Source: Lomentospora prolificans (Eukaryota > Ascomycota > Sordariomycetes > Microascales > Microascaceae). From it: a DNA stretch of 64,000 bases. Location: NCBI GenBank assembly GCA_029532625.1, contig JARFXM010000004.1, positions 4,526,001 to 4,590,000 of the forward strand, read 5' to 3'. A model generated the notes under the pieces. It was not told where the DNA came from and did not search any database. It was given only the letters and a program-made list of their open reading frames with translations. The position numbers and the translations under genes are program-made. Of the stretch, positions 34,200 through 46,596 are shown in pieces. Each line of letters opens with the position of its first letter. Positions within the stretch are counted from its first letter, which is position 1.

Positions 34200-36233
34200 T
34201 TAGTTGTGGAGTTGTTGACTTCGCTGACTTCGCAGTGAAACAGGTCCTTGGAAACCTGACGATGCCGGTTTGACACTCTCCATTTCCATGGCCTGGGTGG
34301 CATCCTTGCGAGCCTTCCTACCCCTGTGCTCGCTAAGACGCTGGTCGCCAAGAGCATACTTGCTCTTGAACTGGTAGTAGGTGGGCGGTCGTGGCCGGCA
34401 AAGAACGACTATCCAGTTCTTGATCCAGTTTCTTTGGTTGAAGGCCCTGTATCGCTCGTTCTTGACGAATTTGTGCGAGTTGATATACTCTCGAGTCGTT
34501 TCGCCGCGGGCTATGAGGAAGATGTGGTAGCCTAGCAAGGCTAGAGGGTACAGCATACCGAGAATGCCGTAAATGACCATGGCGAATGGTACTCTGAAAT
34601 GATCGATACTTTGACCAAACGAGACACCTTCCCGGCTTCTATACTTCAAAATCTGCACCAGACTAGCAGCAGTAAGGTAGGCACCGAGGAGAGTAGTGCT
34701 GGCAACAAAAGTGAAAAAATATCGGTAGTTTCGACGGCCGACACAGTTATTGAGCCAAACGCAATGATGATCCTGGGTCTCGACGCAATTGTCGCACAGT
34801 CGACAGTGGTGAGCACGAGGTGGACGCCAGATGTTACAGGTTCGGCAGTGCCAAACAGGGACTTCCATAGCAGCGGACGACTTGTCTGCGGATCGGATGA
34901 GGTACCAATCGGTAGTAGGGGGCCCGAGTCGAAGCGGGTCGTCATCTTCGGGAGGGGGGAATCGGTGGATATTTCGCGGAAGAATCTGTCTCTAGAGTTA
35001 GCATGGGAATAATGGCAGGGATGTTTGTTTGCGACGTACGCCAGGATCCGTGACGGATGCATGGATGAAGGATGAGATGCAGATATATGTCAAGTAGGCG
35101 AACGTGATAGGAATAGCGGGTGAGACCTCCTTCCAGAGGTACTCTGCCGAAAAGATGAAGAATAGCACAGCAGGCACAACGACGAGCATTCCGGTAGCGA
35201 CATTTACAGGCCGTTGTCTCGAGTTCTGCCACCTTCCGCCTAGACAAAAGACGGTGTTTCCCTCAAAGTATTCGAACACCTTCCCGATGCGACTAGACTG
35301 GGGGGGTGGACTCTTCGCTTCATTAGGATTCCCCTGGCGGGCGGTATCCGGGCGCGGTGTGGATGCCCCCGACGATAGCTTTTCCGCACCCTCCAAATCT
35401 CGGTTAGCAGAGCCTTGAGCCCCGTCGCTCTTTCCAGGTAACAAGAAACTAGAGCGAAATGAGCGAGGGGACTTGAGAGCCCCGGCGATGCTTGATGACC
35501 TCTCTACGTAGCTCTTATCTACGTTGATGTTGAGATTCTGATTCTCAAATTTCTTCTTTTGAAGTGGTCGCATACTCTCTGATATGCTTCCGTGGGTGGT
35601 GTGGTGACCTTGCGTCGGACTGGTGTTCGCTGTCCTATCCACACCGGTAACCTCGGTGCCGGGCGAAGGAGGTGCGTTGAAAGAACCATCGTCGCTGCGA
35701 GGGTCGCTAAGGGGTCGTGCGAGGGGGGAAGTCGGGCGTTGTTGAGGGTTGCTTGGCGCGGTGCTATTGGAATCCCGGGTGGGTTCCGCCTGCTTCGCCA
35801 ATGCCAACGGTCGCGGTCCACCCCGCTGAGCTTGCAGTTTTTGGGAGCTCATGGGGTGAAAGAAGGCGTGGGATGTGAGGGAGGGGACGTGACTCCGACT
35901 TTTCGTGCTTGGAGTTCGGCCTATAGAACTCGCAATACTTCCTGCGCCAACACTGCCTCGCTGGGCCGCAACACCCGAGAGGTAGTTGTTTCTTAGCTGT
36001 TGCGGATGAGATCGGGTGCCCTTGGAGGATACGCCTGTCCTTGCAGTACCAGGACGCGATTCTGAAGGAACAAGACTTCGTCGCTGAGCCGGGCGACCGG
36101 TCTGGGTCTGGGGCTCCTCTCCATCGTCGGAAGCAATATCGGTCATACGCGAAGACACTATACTCGGGGGCCTCGCCGGAAAATTATCTTCTTGTGTTGG
36201 CGAGCCCATCCGTGGCGGACTTTGGGAGGCCAT
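34200..36233 (-). CDS. ERF2: DHHC palmitoyltransferase Erf2
   Basis: Two exons on the minus strand, 36233-35040 and 34985-34200, give 659 residues. The first 330 residues are Ser/Pro/Arg-rich and probably disordered. Then come IGKVFEYFEGNTVF-LGGRWQNSR, two membrane spans, the cysteine-rich DHHC domain (C-x2-C in WHCRTC, HHCRLCDNC, and DHHCVWLNNCVG with catalytic C473), the TTxE-type motif (GETTREYI) and two more spans. Erf2 acts with Erf4 in the ER to palmitoylate Ras proteins. The start is the ATG at 36233 (MASQSPP) in a good AAAATGG context; the frame is open a little further but only from a GTG. The single intron lies just after DPG, before ILPRNIHRFPPP. Compared with yeast Erf2 (about 360 residues) the N-terminal tail is much longer, as in other filamentous fungi. 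Confidence 0.93.
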
Positions 36234-37986
36234 TTTGGATTGGTTTCGATTCTTCGAGGGATCGAGGGGCACGAATCGTCCTAGCTAAGTTTCGGGTTGG
36301 CGCGTCTCGATTCTAATACATTTCCGTCGCAAGATTTAGAGGCGTAAATGGGAAATGACGGAAATAATTCGTCGAATTCCTTTTCGGGGAGGAATTCAGG
36401 ACGGTAGATAGGAAAATTGGAGAGTAGAAGGAGCGTCTCTGCAGAAGGCCAAATGGGCAAATGAAGGTGGTTGAACGCGGGAACCGAAGTTTCGACCCCC
36501 TAATTGCAATGCTGGGAACCAGAGTTGGGTGGGCGATGAAACGGGTAAAAAAGGATGCAAAGGCTGGATGTGGCGGGTTCAGGTGAAAGGAGCGGCAGGC
36601 CGGAAAATATGGGTTTAGTTGAAGCCGAATCGAAATCTGGAATTACTATTGATCGGGACGAATCGTAGGATCGACAGTCGACACCCAGGTGATGAAGGAA
36701 AAAAAAAAGAAGAAAAAAAAAAAGGAGGGACAGATTTGGGAGTCAAGATGGGATGGGCGCGCAGAGGAGGGATGGTCAAGGGCCAAAGCGCAACTCAGTG
36801 ATGATGGAGATTCGAGTCTCAGCTGCGTTGAGCAACGCGGAGGGATTTCACAAGGGGGCAAAGCAGCTCCCGCTCGACGGCATGACAAGATGAAATTGCG
36901 ACCTCCTAACGCCAGCCCTGCGATTTCACTGGCCAGCCACCTTGGAACGAGGATTCCACACACACGACGTCGCTGTTACTCTATATCAAGAGCACCTGAA
37001 GCCTGAAGTCAGGATACCTTAAAACGACACGAGTTGGCTTGAATTATTCCCCTCGGGGGTTTTGCATTCCGTGTTCGTGGGGACATGCACGCGCCTTGAC
37101 TCGGAGAGATGTGGTGGACGAGAAGCGAGAGGTTGCTTCCAATAGGAGGGCGGTCGCAGGCTGCATCATCATTTTACCTGCAGAACCTCCTATCTGTGGG
37201 TTCAATGTTGGTTACCGCTCTCTGGGCGCTGCCCGTGCTCACGTAATCAATTATAGAAGACCTATCCATCGATTGATGCAGTGCCGGGGCGTCAGTGGAT
37301 GTCGGTGGCCAGTGAGAAACCGGCTCTCAGAGCCTAACACGCAATACGCCCCACTCTACCGAGGTACGCTTCAGCATCAACAGCATCGGTGCATCCTCAT
37401 TACATAACCCCAACCCTCGTTGGATCTGATCAAGACTCCGACGTCAGTAGGCACCAGTCGAGGACATCGACTAAGAATCTCGCAAGATTCCAGAATGCTT
37501 AGGCCACCCCAGATTTTGATCTTCTGAAGCCAACATAAGAGCATGGCTTTCGATCTAGAGCTACAAGCCATCCGGTTGTTATGGTGACTTTCCATATGTT
37601 GAACGTTAAAAACATGCCGTTTCGGTTGTGCTACGCCGCCTGAAAGGCATGAGCCGGAGGTATAGAAAGCATTGATTCATAGCAATCATAACGAGCTCAT
37701 ATCTTCACACAGAAAAGTGGTAGTCGAGGCGCCTTGCTCCAAGCCACGACCCAGCCCAAGTCTCGACTACTGTGGAATTACTGGCCAAGGTACCTCGCTC
37801 TCCCCAGTTTTCCTCGGGTGGACCTCTCTCTCAACCACGTGATTTAAGAGGAAGAAAACGGGACCTGCAAGCAAAACATAATCATACGAGTATAGCTTCA
37901 ACCGACTCCCCCTACCAAATCTTCACCCAATTGAACTACCAATTCCTCACCAAACCCTCGAGCTCGAAACAAAAAATCGATCCAAA
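36234..37986. other. Divergent promoter region of ERF2 and the small mitochondrial gene
   Basis: ERF2 (-) and the gene at 37987 (+) are transcribed away from each other across 1.75 kb. An A-rich tract lies at 36698-36723. No further gene is supported. Confidence 0.5.
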
Positions 37987-38582
37987 ATGTCCTCCGTCGC
38001 CGCCCGTCGGTTCTTCACAACCACCGCTCGTCGCCTCAACACTGAGGAGAAGGCCAACGCCAACGCCAGCAACGGCCCGGCTCTCGTGCGTCATATACTA
38101 TCCTCCAGCGCCTCGCCGTCGGCCGTTCGACATAGCGCAAAGGGAATTGCTGACTTCTGGGTGTTTTTGTGATTCTAGGCTCTCGGTGCCGGTGTCGTTG
38201 CCACTTTCGCTGGTGCCATGGTCTACTTCCGTACGTTTCCGAATACCGGCTCTTTCAATTCGTTTTTTTTTTTTTTTTTTTTAGTTGCGCATTGCGCGAC
38301 CAGTCACGGATCGAGCTCGACTAATACGTCTTCTCTACAACAGGCAACACCAAGAAGGTTGGTGACGAGGCTCCTTGGGATGAGGAGACTCTCGCCAGGC
38401 ACAAGGCTGTTAAGGACGCTCCCAGCGCCCTCAACTCCGTCGTTATTCCCTCCCTCACTCTCCCCAAGGTACGTTCTCGAAGAAACCAGACACTCGCCGG
38501 GAATATCAACACGATTCTAATGATAAATTTGCAGGATGTCCACGACAGGCTCAACAAGTGGGGCAAGGATGGATACCCTTAA
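37987..38582 (+). CDS. Small mitochondrial single-span membrane protein, function unknown
   Basis: Four exons, 37987-38085, 38179-38230, 38344-38468 and 38535-38582, give 107 residues. The start (MSSVAARRFFTTTARRLNTEE) is a typical mitochondrial presequence with an RRF/T pattern. One membrane span follows at about residues 32-50 (LGAGVVATFAGAMVYF), then a hydrophilic domain (WDEETLARHKAV, VVIPSLTLPKDV) ending NKWGKDGYP. All joins use GT-AG and keep frame, codon use is strongly C-ending in third position, and the intron before exon 3 has a 19-base T-run; these support a real, well-expressed gene. I do not recognise the family. Topology suggests an inner-membrane protein with a soluble C-terminus, perhaps an accessory subunit of a respiratory or membrane-organising complex, but that is only inference. 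Confidence 0.82.
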
Positions 38583-39029
38583 ATTCTTCCCTTAATAGCT
38601 TTGGGGGCCTTGGACGCGTACCTTGGACTCGTAACTTGGACTTGATGCGGACAATAGAGACACTTCATCAGGGGAGGTCAAGGATTTAACCAGGCTCCCT
38701 AGTGTATATACATAGACAAAAGAAGAGTGAGCATTTGGTTTAACAGATTTATACAGCGCATTTCCTATAAACAGTACTACAGACGGGCTGGCTGTTATGC
38801 TTTCAAAAAGCATGTGTATTGGATCTCTTTCTCAGAGCTGTAACCCTGGCTCCAAACTAGCTCCTGATAATCCTGTCCGCCGTCTCTTCAAACCAAACGT
38901 TTGGAAATGCCCCAATTGAGGCTTTACAACTTGTACACTTGCCTCCCTCACCCGCACTGTAGCGGCCGTGAACCTAAGACGGGTATCACATGAACGAAAC
39001 CAGATACGGCTTCCATGCCACACCTCTAT
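38583..39029. other. Convergent spacer between small mitochondrial gene and SER2
   Basis: About 450 bases with the 3' ends of two genes facing each other. Nothing else is seen. Confidence 0.5.
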
Positions 39030-40511
39030 CTACTGGCTCAGGAGAGAGTGCTCCTCCGCAGTGAAGCCGAAGAAGTACAGGAGGTCGAGCATGTTATCGC
39101 TGTTCAACCTCGCAGACGCCTCCATTTGCACAACAGGCTTAGCGTTCCAAGCTACGCCAAGGCCGGCGGCGGCCATCATGAGCAGGTCGTTGGCGCCGTC
39201 GCCGACAGCGATGACCTGGGAGGTGTCAATCCCCTCCCTCTTGGCGATCTCTAGAAGAAGTTCCCTCTTCCTCTCTTTGCCAACAATGATACCCTTCACT
39301 TCCCCGGTCAGAGTATTCGTGGCCTCATCCACGACGACCTCGTTGGCATGGGCATAATCGATGCCGAGCTCGCTGGCAAGCCACGATGTTAGGGGGAGGA
39401 AGCCACCAGAAAGCACAGCAGTCTTGACACCAAGTCGCTTCAAAGCCTTGATCAGCGGGCGCACGCCATTGGTGACGTCGAGGACGGGACGCAGTTGGGT
39501 GAAGAAATCGGCGGGAAGTCCCTTGAGGAGCTGGACTCGCTCCCTGAAGGCACTCTCGAACTCGAGCTCTCCCATCATGGCGCGATGCGTGATGTCGGCA
39601 ACGCGCTCAGCAATATCCGAGGGCTCCTTGATGGTGGCAGCTAGGAGATCGATGACCTCTTGGGTAATGAGAGTGCTATCCATGTCGAAGACAACTAGCC
39701 TGGGGTATCGTCGCCAGAGAGTGTCATACTGCAAGACAATTTCCACGTTCCACTCGCGTTCAAACCTGTAGATCATCTCGTGCTTTCGCAAGTCGGCAAG
39801 GCTCAGGTAGTCAGGCGATGGGATTGGAGAAAGGGTGAGCTCAACCGCGCGCGGCTGATCCGGATTATCAAGGCAGCGATGTGACGAATGCATCTGATCC
39901 TCCCCGGAAGCCAAGGGGAAGGTCGACATGAGGTGAAGGAAGGAGGCAATGCAGAGAGGGGAGATGTAGGAGCCGTAGAGGTGATCGAGGTGCTCCGGCT
40001 CCGAGCTAGACGGAGGCTCGAGAGGGAATTTCTCAAGGTCGTTGGTTGGCGCGAGGTTGGACGGGATCTCTTGCGATGCTTGGTCTGAGGTAGAGGTGGC
40101 CGAGCTCGTAGCTTGGGTTGCAACTAGGGGGGCCGGCGAGGACCGGCCTGCGTTGGTCCCATCGTGACGCTTGTAGAGGACAGTGGCAATGAGCCGAGTT
40201 GTGGTTTTGCCGGGAGGAGGGGCACAATTCTGATGAGTGAGGCTATGGCTAACGCCTTCAATAATGGTAGGGGGATGCTCTTCGGAAGGGATGCCCTTAA
40301 AGGGGACGTAAGGCTTGGGGGGCGACGAGACATTCAAGGGCTTGATGTCCTCGACAACAGTGTCAATTCCATAGTGGGTTTCTGGGCTCTTTGGGGGGCG
40401 GTACTGCTGATGTTCGCGGAGGAAAGAGCTGCTGCGCATCTCAGATGTAAGCTGCGGCCGAGGCGATCCCGCCTTCGACGAGGCCGAAGGTGTTCTCACG
40501 AGGCTACCCAT
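39030..40511 (-). CDS. SER2: Phosphoserine phosphatase
   Basis: One uninterrupted frame on the minus strand; from the first ATG at 40511 it gives 493 residues. The C-terminal 220 or so residues are a HAD-superfamily SerB domain: nucleophile motif VFDMDSTLI (D276 and D278), the substrate-contact EFESAFRERV, motif II VLSGGF, the lysine in VGKERKRELL, and VGDGANDLLMM. It removes phosphate from phosphoserine, the last step of serine synthesis. The N-terminal 270 residues are Pro/Ser-rich with a moderately conserved-looking part (TRLIATVLYKRHDG, HLDHLYGSY), longer than yeast Ser2 (309 in total). The frame stays open 79 codons further upstream (to about 40748) with no ATG, so an unseen first exon or a non-ATG start could lengthen the protein. 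The C-terminal domain call is firm, the 5' end is not. Confidence 0.88.
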   Translation of the reverse strand: MGSLVRTPSASSKAGSPRPQLTSEMRSSSFLREHQQYRPPKSPETHYGIDTVVEDIKPLNVSSPPKPYVPFKGIPSEEHPPTIIEGVSHSLTHQNCAPPPGKTTTRLIATVLYKRHDGTNAGRSSPAPLVATQATSSATSTSDQASQEIPSNLAPTNDLEKFPLEPPSSSEPEHLDHLYGSYISPLCIASFLHLMSTFPLASGEDQMHSSHRCLDNPDQPRAVELTLSPIPSPDYLSLADLRKHEMIYRFEREWNVEIVLQYDTLWRRYPRLVVFDMDSTLITQEVIDLLAATIKEPSDIAERVADITHRAMMGELEFESAFRERVQLLKGLPADFFTQLRPVLDVTNGVRPLIKALKRLGVKTAVLSGGFLPLTSWLASELGIDYAHANEVVVDEATNTLTGEVKGIIVGKERKRELLLEIAKREGIDTSQVIAVGDGANDLLMMAAAGLGVAWNAKPVVQMEASARLNSDNMLDLLYFFGFTAEEHSLLSQ

Positions 40512-43500
40512 TCTTGTCGCGATTGGGAGGCTGAGTGGCGGTTTTGATGGTGTAGTGGTGGGAATGAGGGGCACGGATGGAATGTCGGAATTCTGCGGGG
40601 TCAAGATCAACTGGCCTGGCAGTGACGGAGCACCAAGTGTAGCGACCGGCTTCCCCTGGACCGTAAGATCAGAAAAAGTTTGCCACCAAGGGGCAACACT
40701 GCAGAAACGATAATCGATATGTTCGACCCGACTCTTCACGACGTACAAAATGTTGGTTTAAATTGGAACACGCTTAATTTGGGGCGCGCAGGAGATTAAC
40801 AACATGAAGGCCAACAAGGCTACACTTGAGCCCAGGCGGGGGGATTTGGGCCAAGAGAGGGGTTGGGGCCTCTGTAACCAAGGAACAGAAGAGAACAGGA
40901 AAAATCTACTACTGAGATTGGACAAGCTCATGCTCACGTCCAACAACGCTCATTCCGTGCCAATGTCCTGTGCCATCGATGGATCCGAGTACTTTTGCCT
41001 GTTGTCTTGCGCGATTCTCTACTTCGGCTTATCCCCGATGACAAAAACAGTCTCGCTGGTGATAGCAACGCTGTATCCCGTAATGAGCGCTTCCTTATCC
41101 TGCGTCAGTGACGTATGAGAGAAGCTCGCACTTTCAAAATGAGCGCTGGCTGTCACGACAAATGAGAGCAAGCCGTTCGCCCATCAACCACGTTCCTGGC
41201 TAAAAGCCGGAGCACACTCTCCGACAAGCCAGGTGTGCTTGGGCTTCTCGTGGGCCCAGTGTGATCCACTAAGGGAGTCATTCACCGGTGCACGTGATTT
41301 TCAACGGTCTCGTCGGCACCCAGACCGAGAGTGCCTCGAACCCTTCCCACGGAAAACTTAAAGTTTGACAGTGTCATGCTTCTTCTTTCGTTCATGATCA
41401 GCGCGGTGCTGGTCCCGTCAATAAAGAGGTTCAGACAAATGAGAATTGGTGACTAAGCTTCGTTGGTACGCTTTCTCACGCCACGGGGCATACTTGCGTG
41501 CTGCAATTGAGTTCAGCACCAATTGACTCCCCAAAGATGGCTTCTCTGGTGCTTAAATATTAATGTGGGACACCAAACGTGTCTCAGGCATAACACCGCT
41601 GCCTTGACCTTAGCTAATGCGGGGGGAAACGAATGCTGGCCACTGAAGCCACCGCGATGAACTGGCGCTGTGCCACTCCGGAAGAGCGGCGGAAAAGCGG
41701 CGGCACACCGGCAGCCGTGTTCCGAACGCACGCGACATGTCGATCAACCGGTTGACTTCATCTCATCCAAGGTCGGTTCTCGATGGTCCTCGGAACCGGT
41801 TGTTAGGAAGATGGGCGTGACACTGGGGCCCTTAAAAGGACATCTAGTGTGTTTTAGGAGAATCCACAAGCTCTGTCTGTTGCAATATTCATGCTTACGG
41901 GCTTTACTCTCAACAAAATCCCCGTGGTTTAGCTACGATTGAATGCTTTTAACCTCGTGTGATGAGGGGCCTGGTTTTCAAGAAAGAGCCGAGAACCGCC
42001 GCCAGGCCACGGGCAAAATGTCCGGGACATTCCCCTGGACAGAGGAGGGGTAGAGTATGTTCCCATACTATTCAAACCCTCATTTCCAACTTCAAAATGT
42101 TGAATATTCCCATACCTTGAGTTGAAAGCCCAATCAGGATATTCACCTCTTAAGAGCCGTCAACTCCCCGCCGGCCATCTCTGCTATCTCTAACGAATAC
42201 TTCTAACGAATCCTTCTATTGTGCCGCATTTCTGAATGCAGTGAATCTGGCTAGGGTATTCTCAGCCATAGCTGGACTCTCTCATCCTTATTGAATTGTA
42301 GCTTTCCCTTCACAAGACCAGCTATCAAAGTTTGCACAGGCATCACTAATTAGACCGATACGTGATTAGCTGAAAAGCGGTAGCCATGTCCCCCCACCAC
42401 GAGAGACAAATCGCAAATCGCTTACCCATTGACACGTCGCTGTCCAAGACACAAGGACTAGGTAAGTAACGAGAGCTCCGTCGGACATCGCACGATGCTC
42501 ACAAACCTCCTACGAGTCTGGAACAATCTACACACGCTCGCCCCTCCCCAATGTACAGTACATGCGAAACAACCCTCACCTACAGTGGCCTTGCCATAGA
42601 TAGTAAATATACAGAGTAGCATTGGTGGAAAAGCCAAGCTGTACCAGGCAACTGCGCCATGATGAGAAATCAAAAATTCAAACCGAACAGGGGGCGTGTG
42701 CATCAGCGGCCCAGGTTGAACGCCTATTTGTGGGGTTCTGTGCGGGATTATACTGCCTTTGAGCAGCGGTGCATGGTGTTATTATTGGGAGGTAGGGGAC
42801 GATGGGGGAGTAGATAATTATCTTGGAATTCCTTGCATGGAGACGGGCGATGGTTTGCAATGAGCCTCCTTTTTGAACATCTAGTGTTCGCATGCTTCTC
42901 GTGCTTGGTCTTAACCTGTGATTCTACTTGAAGCTCAAAGCCGCTCATCTGGATGAGGTTGGGGATGCTAGATCCTCTACAGCCTTGGTAGACGGTTCCC
43001 GGGGTCTTTTCGGCTTTCAAACAAAGTTCTCAACGAGGGGTGAAAACACCCCTCTCTCGTCTCCTCCGCGACTCGGAGCAGCCAACACACTGGACGTGGG
43101 GGGTGAGAGAGCTAAAAGAAATTCTCGAATAACAACTCCTTGTCCGCTCTGGAGACAGAATAAGTGACATCTGCATGCTCCCCCTGGTTCTTAGACAATC
43201 AGGCATCTCCTCATAAAGGAGGATAAGATGTTTTCCGACTCGATGTAGATTCGCCGAAAGGGAACAGATTACTGTTCATGACCTAGGGCAACCTATAGGA
43301 GTGTCTGCACCAACTTTGGTCGAGGGAGTTAAATCGCTGCGGGGCTTGCCGTAGACACCGTCCAGCCTGGATGGCAACATCCCCCCTCTCCCGGCACTTT
43401 TTCTAAACCGGCCATTCGCATAACGAGACTTGATGAGCCAATGTACCTACTCTTTCCGGCGCCGTCGGCGCTTGATTGGTAAAGAAAGGCTTGAGCGCCG

Positions 43501-44799
43501 CGCATGGTGGATGCCTCGTCTCACAAGGCAAGCTGTTGTCACCAAGCCTGCGGATGACGACGCCAGGCTGAGGCGCAAATTATAGCTTGCGGATTCGATA
43601 ACCCACCAAATCGAACCTTTTCCGAGAGCCTGGTAACGCCTTTCTGATGACATATTACTGTCATTCGACAAACCTCCTCAGGGCTTGAGAGTCACTGTCG
43701 CCCAGCACTCACCGGGGCTTTCCCCATTGCCATTTCTCAGCAAACCAGCAAGGGAGGCAAATTCCGTCCAGTTTTCAGGGGTACCTGGACCGCATGTAGC
43801 CCAAAGTAGATGACGGGTCGCTCCGCACACGACCCATGGCAAAAAACTCGACCGAAATACCTTGCTGTGACATGCATACTCCATACGGCTGCCGGGAAGA
43901 AGGAGCGGCTGACCAATGAAAATTCTTCGCTGCTGCCACGAAAGGACTAGCGCGGATGTCGTGATTTCTGGGTTTTATAACCACATCGATGATCGATGAC
44001 ATACAACCTCACAATAGCCCGTGTAAGAGTTTGTGTCGACCTGGATCCTGAAAGGGCGAAAAGAGGGTCCATTAATAATATTAGATCAGAGCGATATCTC
44101 GGGATCGTTCTCGAAGCCTAGGTTAGCACAAACTTGAGCATCTGTAGGAGGTACCTGGTCCCCCTTGCTCGGAAAAATGGGAAACCGTGTTCGTGGAGGC
44201 GCAAGTGGTGTTGGAAATGCCCTGTCAGATGCAGCCATCAGAAGGAAGCGCTGGACTCGCCTAAGCACTAGCATGGTCAATGATACATGCTCTCTGCATC
44301 TTGTAATTGGGGGTGAAGGGGCACCGATACAGACCTTCATTTCCGACAACAATCGGATATGTAATGGCTATGGGCGCGATGTACTGTACCATCAACCTTA
44401 GGGAGTGTATTAGTGAGTGGGTGACGGAGGTGTGGGCCAAGCATCTGGCTCGCGTGTAAGTCCAATACACCAGTGCCATTGCCTTCTCGGAATAGGGCTT
44501 ATTGCGTGATCGACTACCGCCTTTAAAGTAAAAAACTTCCCGTTCGCTTCGCTCCCCCTCTATCCTCTCGACATCACTCTTAGACAACGCACTTCGCCCT
44601 TGACACGGTAGTTTTGGCTCGCTCATTGTGTTTCCTGCACTCCCTGGCACACATCAACGCTTCCAACCAGTCCAGCCGCTGCTATTAGTGAACAGGCCCT
44701 CTTCACTGACCCCATATAAGCCTCTACCCCCCATAATTCACACCCGCTTCCAACTTGTCTTATACTCAGATACGCCCCGTGTCTCTCACCCCTGTCAAC
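40512..44799. other. Large intergenic region between SER2 and PAPS reductase
   Basis: A 4.3 kb stretch flanked by two outward-facing promoters. I checked the longer frames (for example 42748-43020 minus, 43775-44002 minus, 44261-44650 minus) and found no domain, splice structure or codon bias supporting any. The first 240 bases upstream of SER2 continue its open frame and may be coding. Confidence 0.4.
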
Positions 44800-45801
44800 A
44801 TGGCAACACTCTCACCTATCTCATCAACAACCGAATCCACTGTCCTGACTCCCGGAAACAACGAAAACATGACTTCCGAGAATGCCATGTCCGCGTCCAT
44901 CGTATCGCTTGAAAGCTGTACCACTAAGGTGGAATCCGAGGTTGAGTCGGGATATGTGTCGTCGACATCCGACTATGACGGCTCTTCCAAGGCGAAGAGC
45001 GCCCCCGCACCCTCCATGACCCTCTCTGCACCATATCTTGACTTCTTGAACGATCAGCTCGAGAAGATAGGCCCCTTGGAGATCCTCCGATTCGTTAAGA
45101 TTCTCTTCCCCAACGTCTATCAGTCCACCGCCTTCGGGTTGACTGGCCTTGCTACCATCGACATGCTTTCCAAGATCCAGAAGGATTGGCCCGAGTCTCC
45201 CAAGATCGATCTCATCTTCCTCGATACCCTCTATCACTTCCAGGAGACCTATGATCTCGTCAACAGCGTCCAAGAGCGATATCCCGAACTTAAGGTTCAC
45301 GTCTTCAAGCCATACGGCGTCCAGACCGTCCAGGAGTTCGAGAACCTCTATGGTGAGAAGCTGTATGAGAGGGAGTCCGAAATGTATGACGTTATTGCCA
45401 AGGTTGAGCCTCTTCAGCGTGCCTATACCGAACTTGGTGTCAAGGCTGTCCTGACCGGTCGTCGCCGATCCCAGGGCGGTGGCCGCCAAAAGATCCCTGT
45501 CATCGAGCTTGACGAAGAGAATAACATCATTAAAATCAACCCCCTCGTCAATTGGTCCTTCAACCAGGTTCACCAGTACATTAAGGAGAACGACGTCCCT
45601 TACAATGCCCTTCTCGACCAGGGTTACAAGTCCATTGGTGACTGGCACTCGACTAGCCCTGTCGGCGAGGGCGAAGATGAGCGTGCTGGGCGCTGGAAGG
45701 GCCAGGATAAGACGGAGTGCGGTATCCACAACAAGAAGTCTCGGTACGCTCAGTACCTTGAAGAGATGGAGAGGAACGCAAGCCGGCCCGTCGCGGCGTA
45801 A
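44800..45801 (+). CDS. MET16: Phosphoadenosine phosphosulfate (PAPS) reductase
   Basis: A single-exon gene of 333 residues. The enzyme uses thioredoxin to reduce PAPS to sulfite in assimilatory sulfate reduction (Met16 in yeast, cys-5 in Neurospora). The first 80 residues are Ser/Thr-rich and variable. The nucleotide-binding part includes STAFGLTGLATIDML, IFLDTLYHFQETY and VLTGRRRSQGG, and the catalytic cysteine C307 lies in the ECGIH motif near the C-terminus. The ATG at 44800 (MATLSPISS) is the first in frame; the frame is open upstream only from a TTG. CATATAAG lies about 85 bases upstream. A long antisense frame overlaps nearly the whole gene but is a codon-bias shadow. Confidence 0.95.
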   Translation: MATLSPISSTTESTVLTPGNNENMTSENAMSASIVSLESCTTKVESEVESGYVSSTSDYDGSSKAKSAPAPSMTLSAPYLDFLNDQLEKIGPLEILRFVKILFPNVYQSTAFGLTGLATIDMLSKIQKDWPESPKIDLIFLDTLYHFQETYDLVNSVQERYPELKVHVFKPYGVQTVQEFENLYGEKLYERESEMYDVIAKVEPLQRAYTELGVKAVLTGRRRSQGGGRQKIPVIELDEENNIIKINPLVNWSFNQVHQYIKENDVPYNALLDQGYKSIGDWHSTSPVGEGEDERAGRWKGQDKTECGIHNKKSRYAQYLEEMERNASRPVAA

Positions 45802-46596
45802 GGCAAAGTCGTCGAAGCGCGGTTACGGGCATGATTAGCCTTGGGAGTAATGAGGTGATGAAACACTATTCACGGTAATGGAACTCTTTGCATGTTGGCG
45901 TTGGCGGAATTTTCTAAAATTAGGGTCATCAGATGGACTTTCGGGATGATATCTTGCTTCTGGAGTTAGAAGTCTTGGGTAGCACGCAAATCATTAGCAT
46001 TAGGAGAGGCGTCATTAACCAGGACAGGCTCTGTACTTACAACTACTTCGTACATTCAAATTAAATCAAGAGAAACTCTACACTGATTTGGAACATTACT
46101 CCTTGATTGGAAAGAGTCTGGTGATGTGCTGACATACTGATCCTGGCAAGGTGCCCCTCACTTGAGATCGGGTTGCAGCGGGATTCGCGGGCTGTTGTTT
46201 GCACTGTCAGAAACCCAGACAGACAGCCCTCATTGGTATGCAACTAAACAGTGTGAATATCACTACTAGTATGAATTTCTCTATTTCGCCTCGTGCTATA
46301 ACCTGCCCACAATGGTTCTGGCCCTGCTTCTGGTTTAAACTCACACGCTGATATGTGATTCGAGAAAGACTGTATACGGAGATTTTCATTCGACGCCATT
46401 CAAAGCCCTGTCGAATACATTTGTTTCTATCTTCCCCCCGGCCAAGGCCGATACCTGCCCGCCCTCACAGTCACCCCTCCTTGTGCTATCTAGAGGCCAT
46501 CCCACCTTTCACAGCGACATCCCGCGACCGCAAGAATCTCCTCAAATAACGCCATCCATCTTAGATTAATCCTCGCTCCCACTCACCCGCGTGGAA
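45802..46596. other. Intergenic between PAPS reductase and TYW3
   Basis: About 800 bases holding a 3' end and a CT-rich promoter and leader. No gene or repeat is supported. Confidence 0.5.

Noticed and set aside
42748..43020. Minus-strand open frame in the SER2-PAPS reductase spacer
   Set aside because: No domain, no splice partner, and composition does not differ from the surrounding spacer.
44824..45729. Antisense open frame over PAPS reductase (301 codons)
   Set aside because: Codon-bias shadow of a strongly biased sense gene; no domain resemblance.
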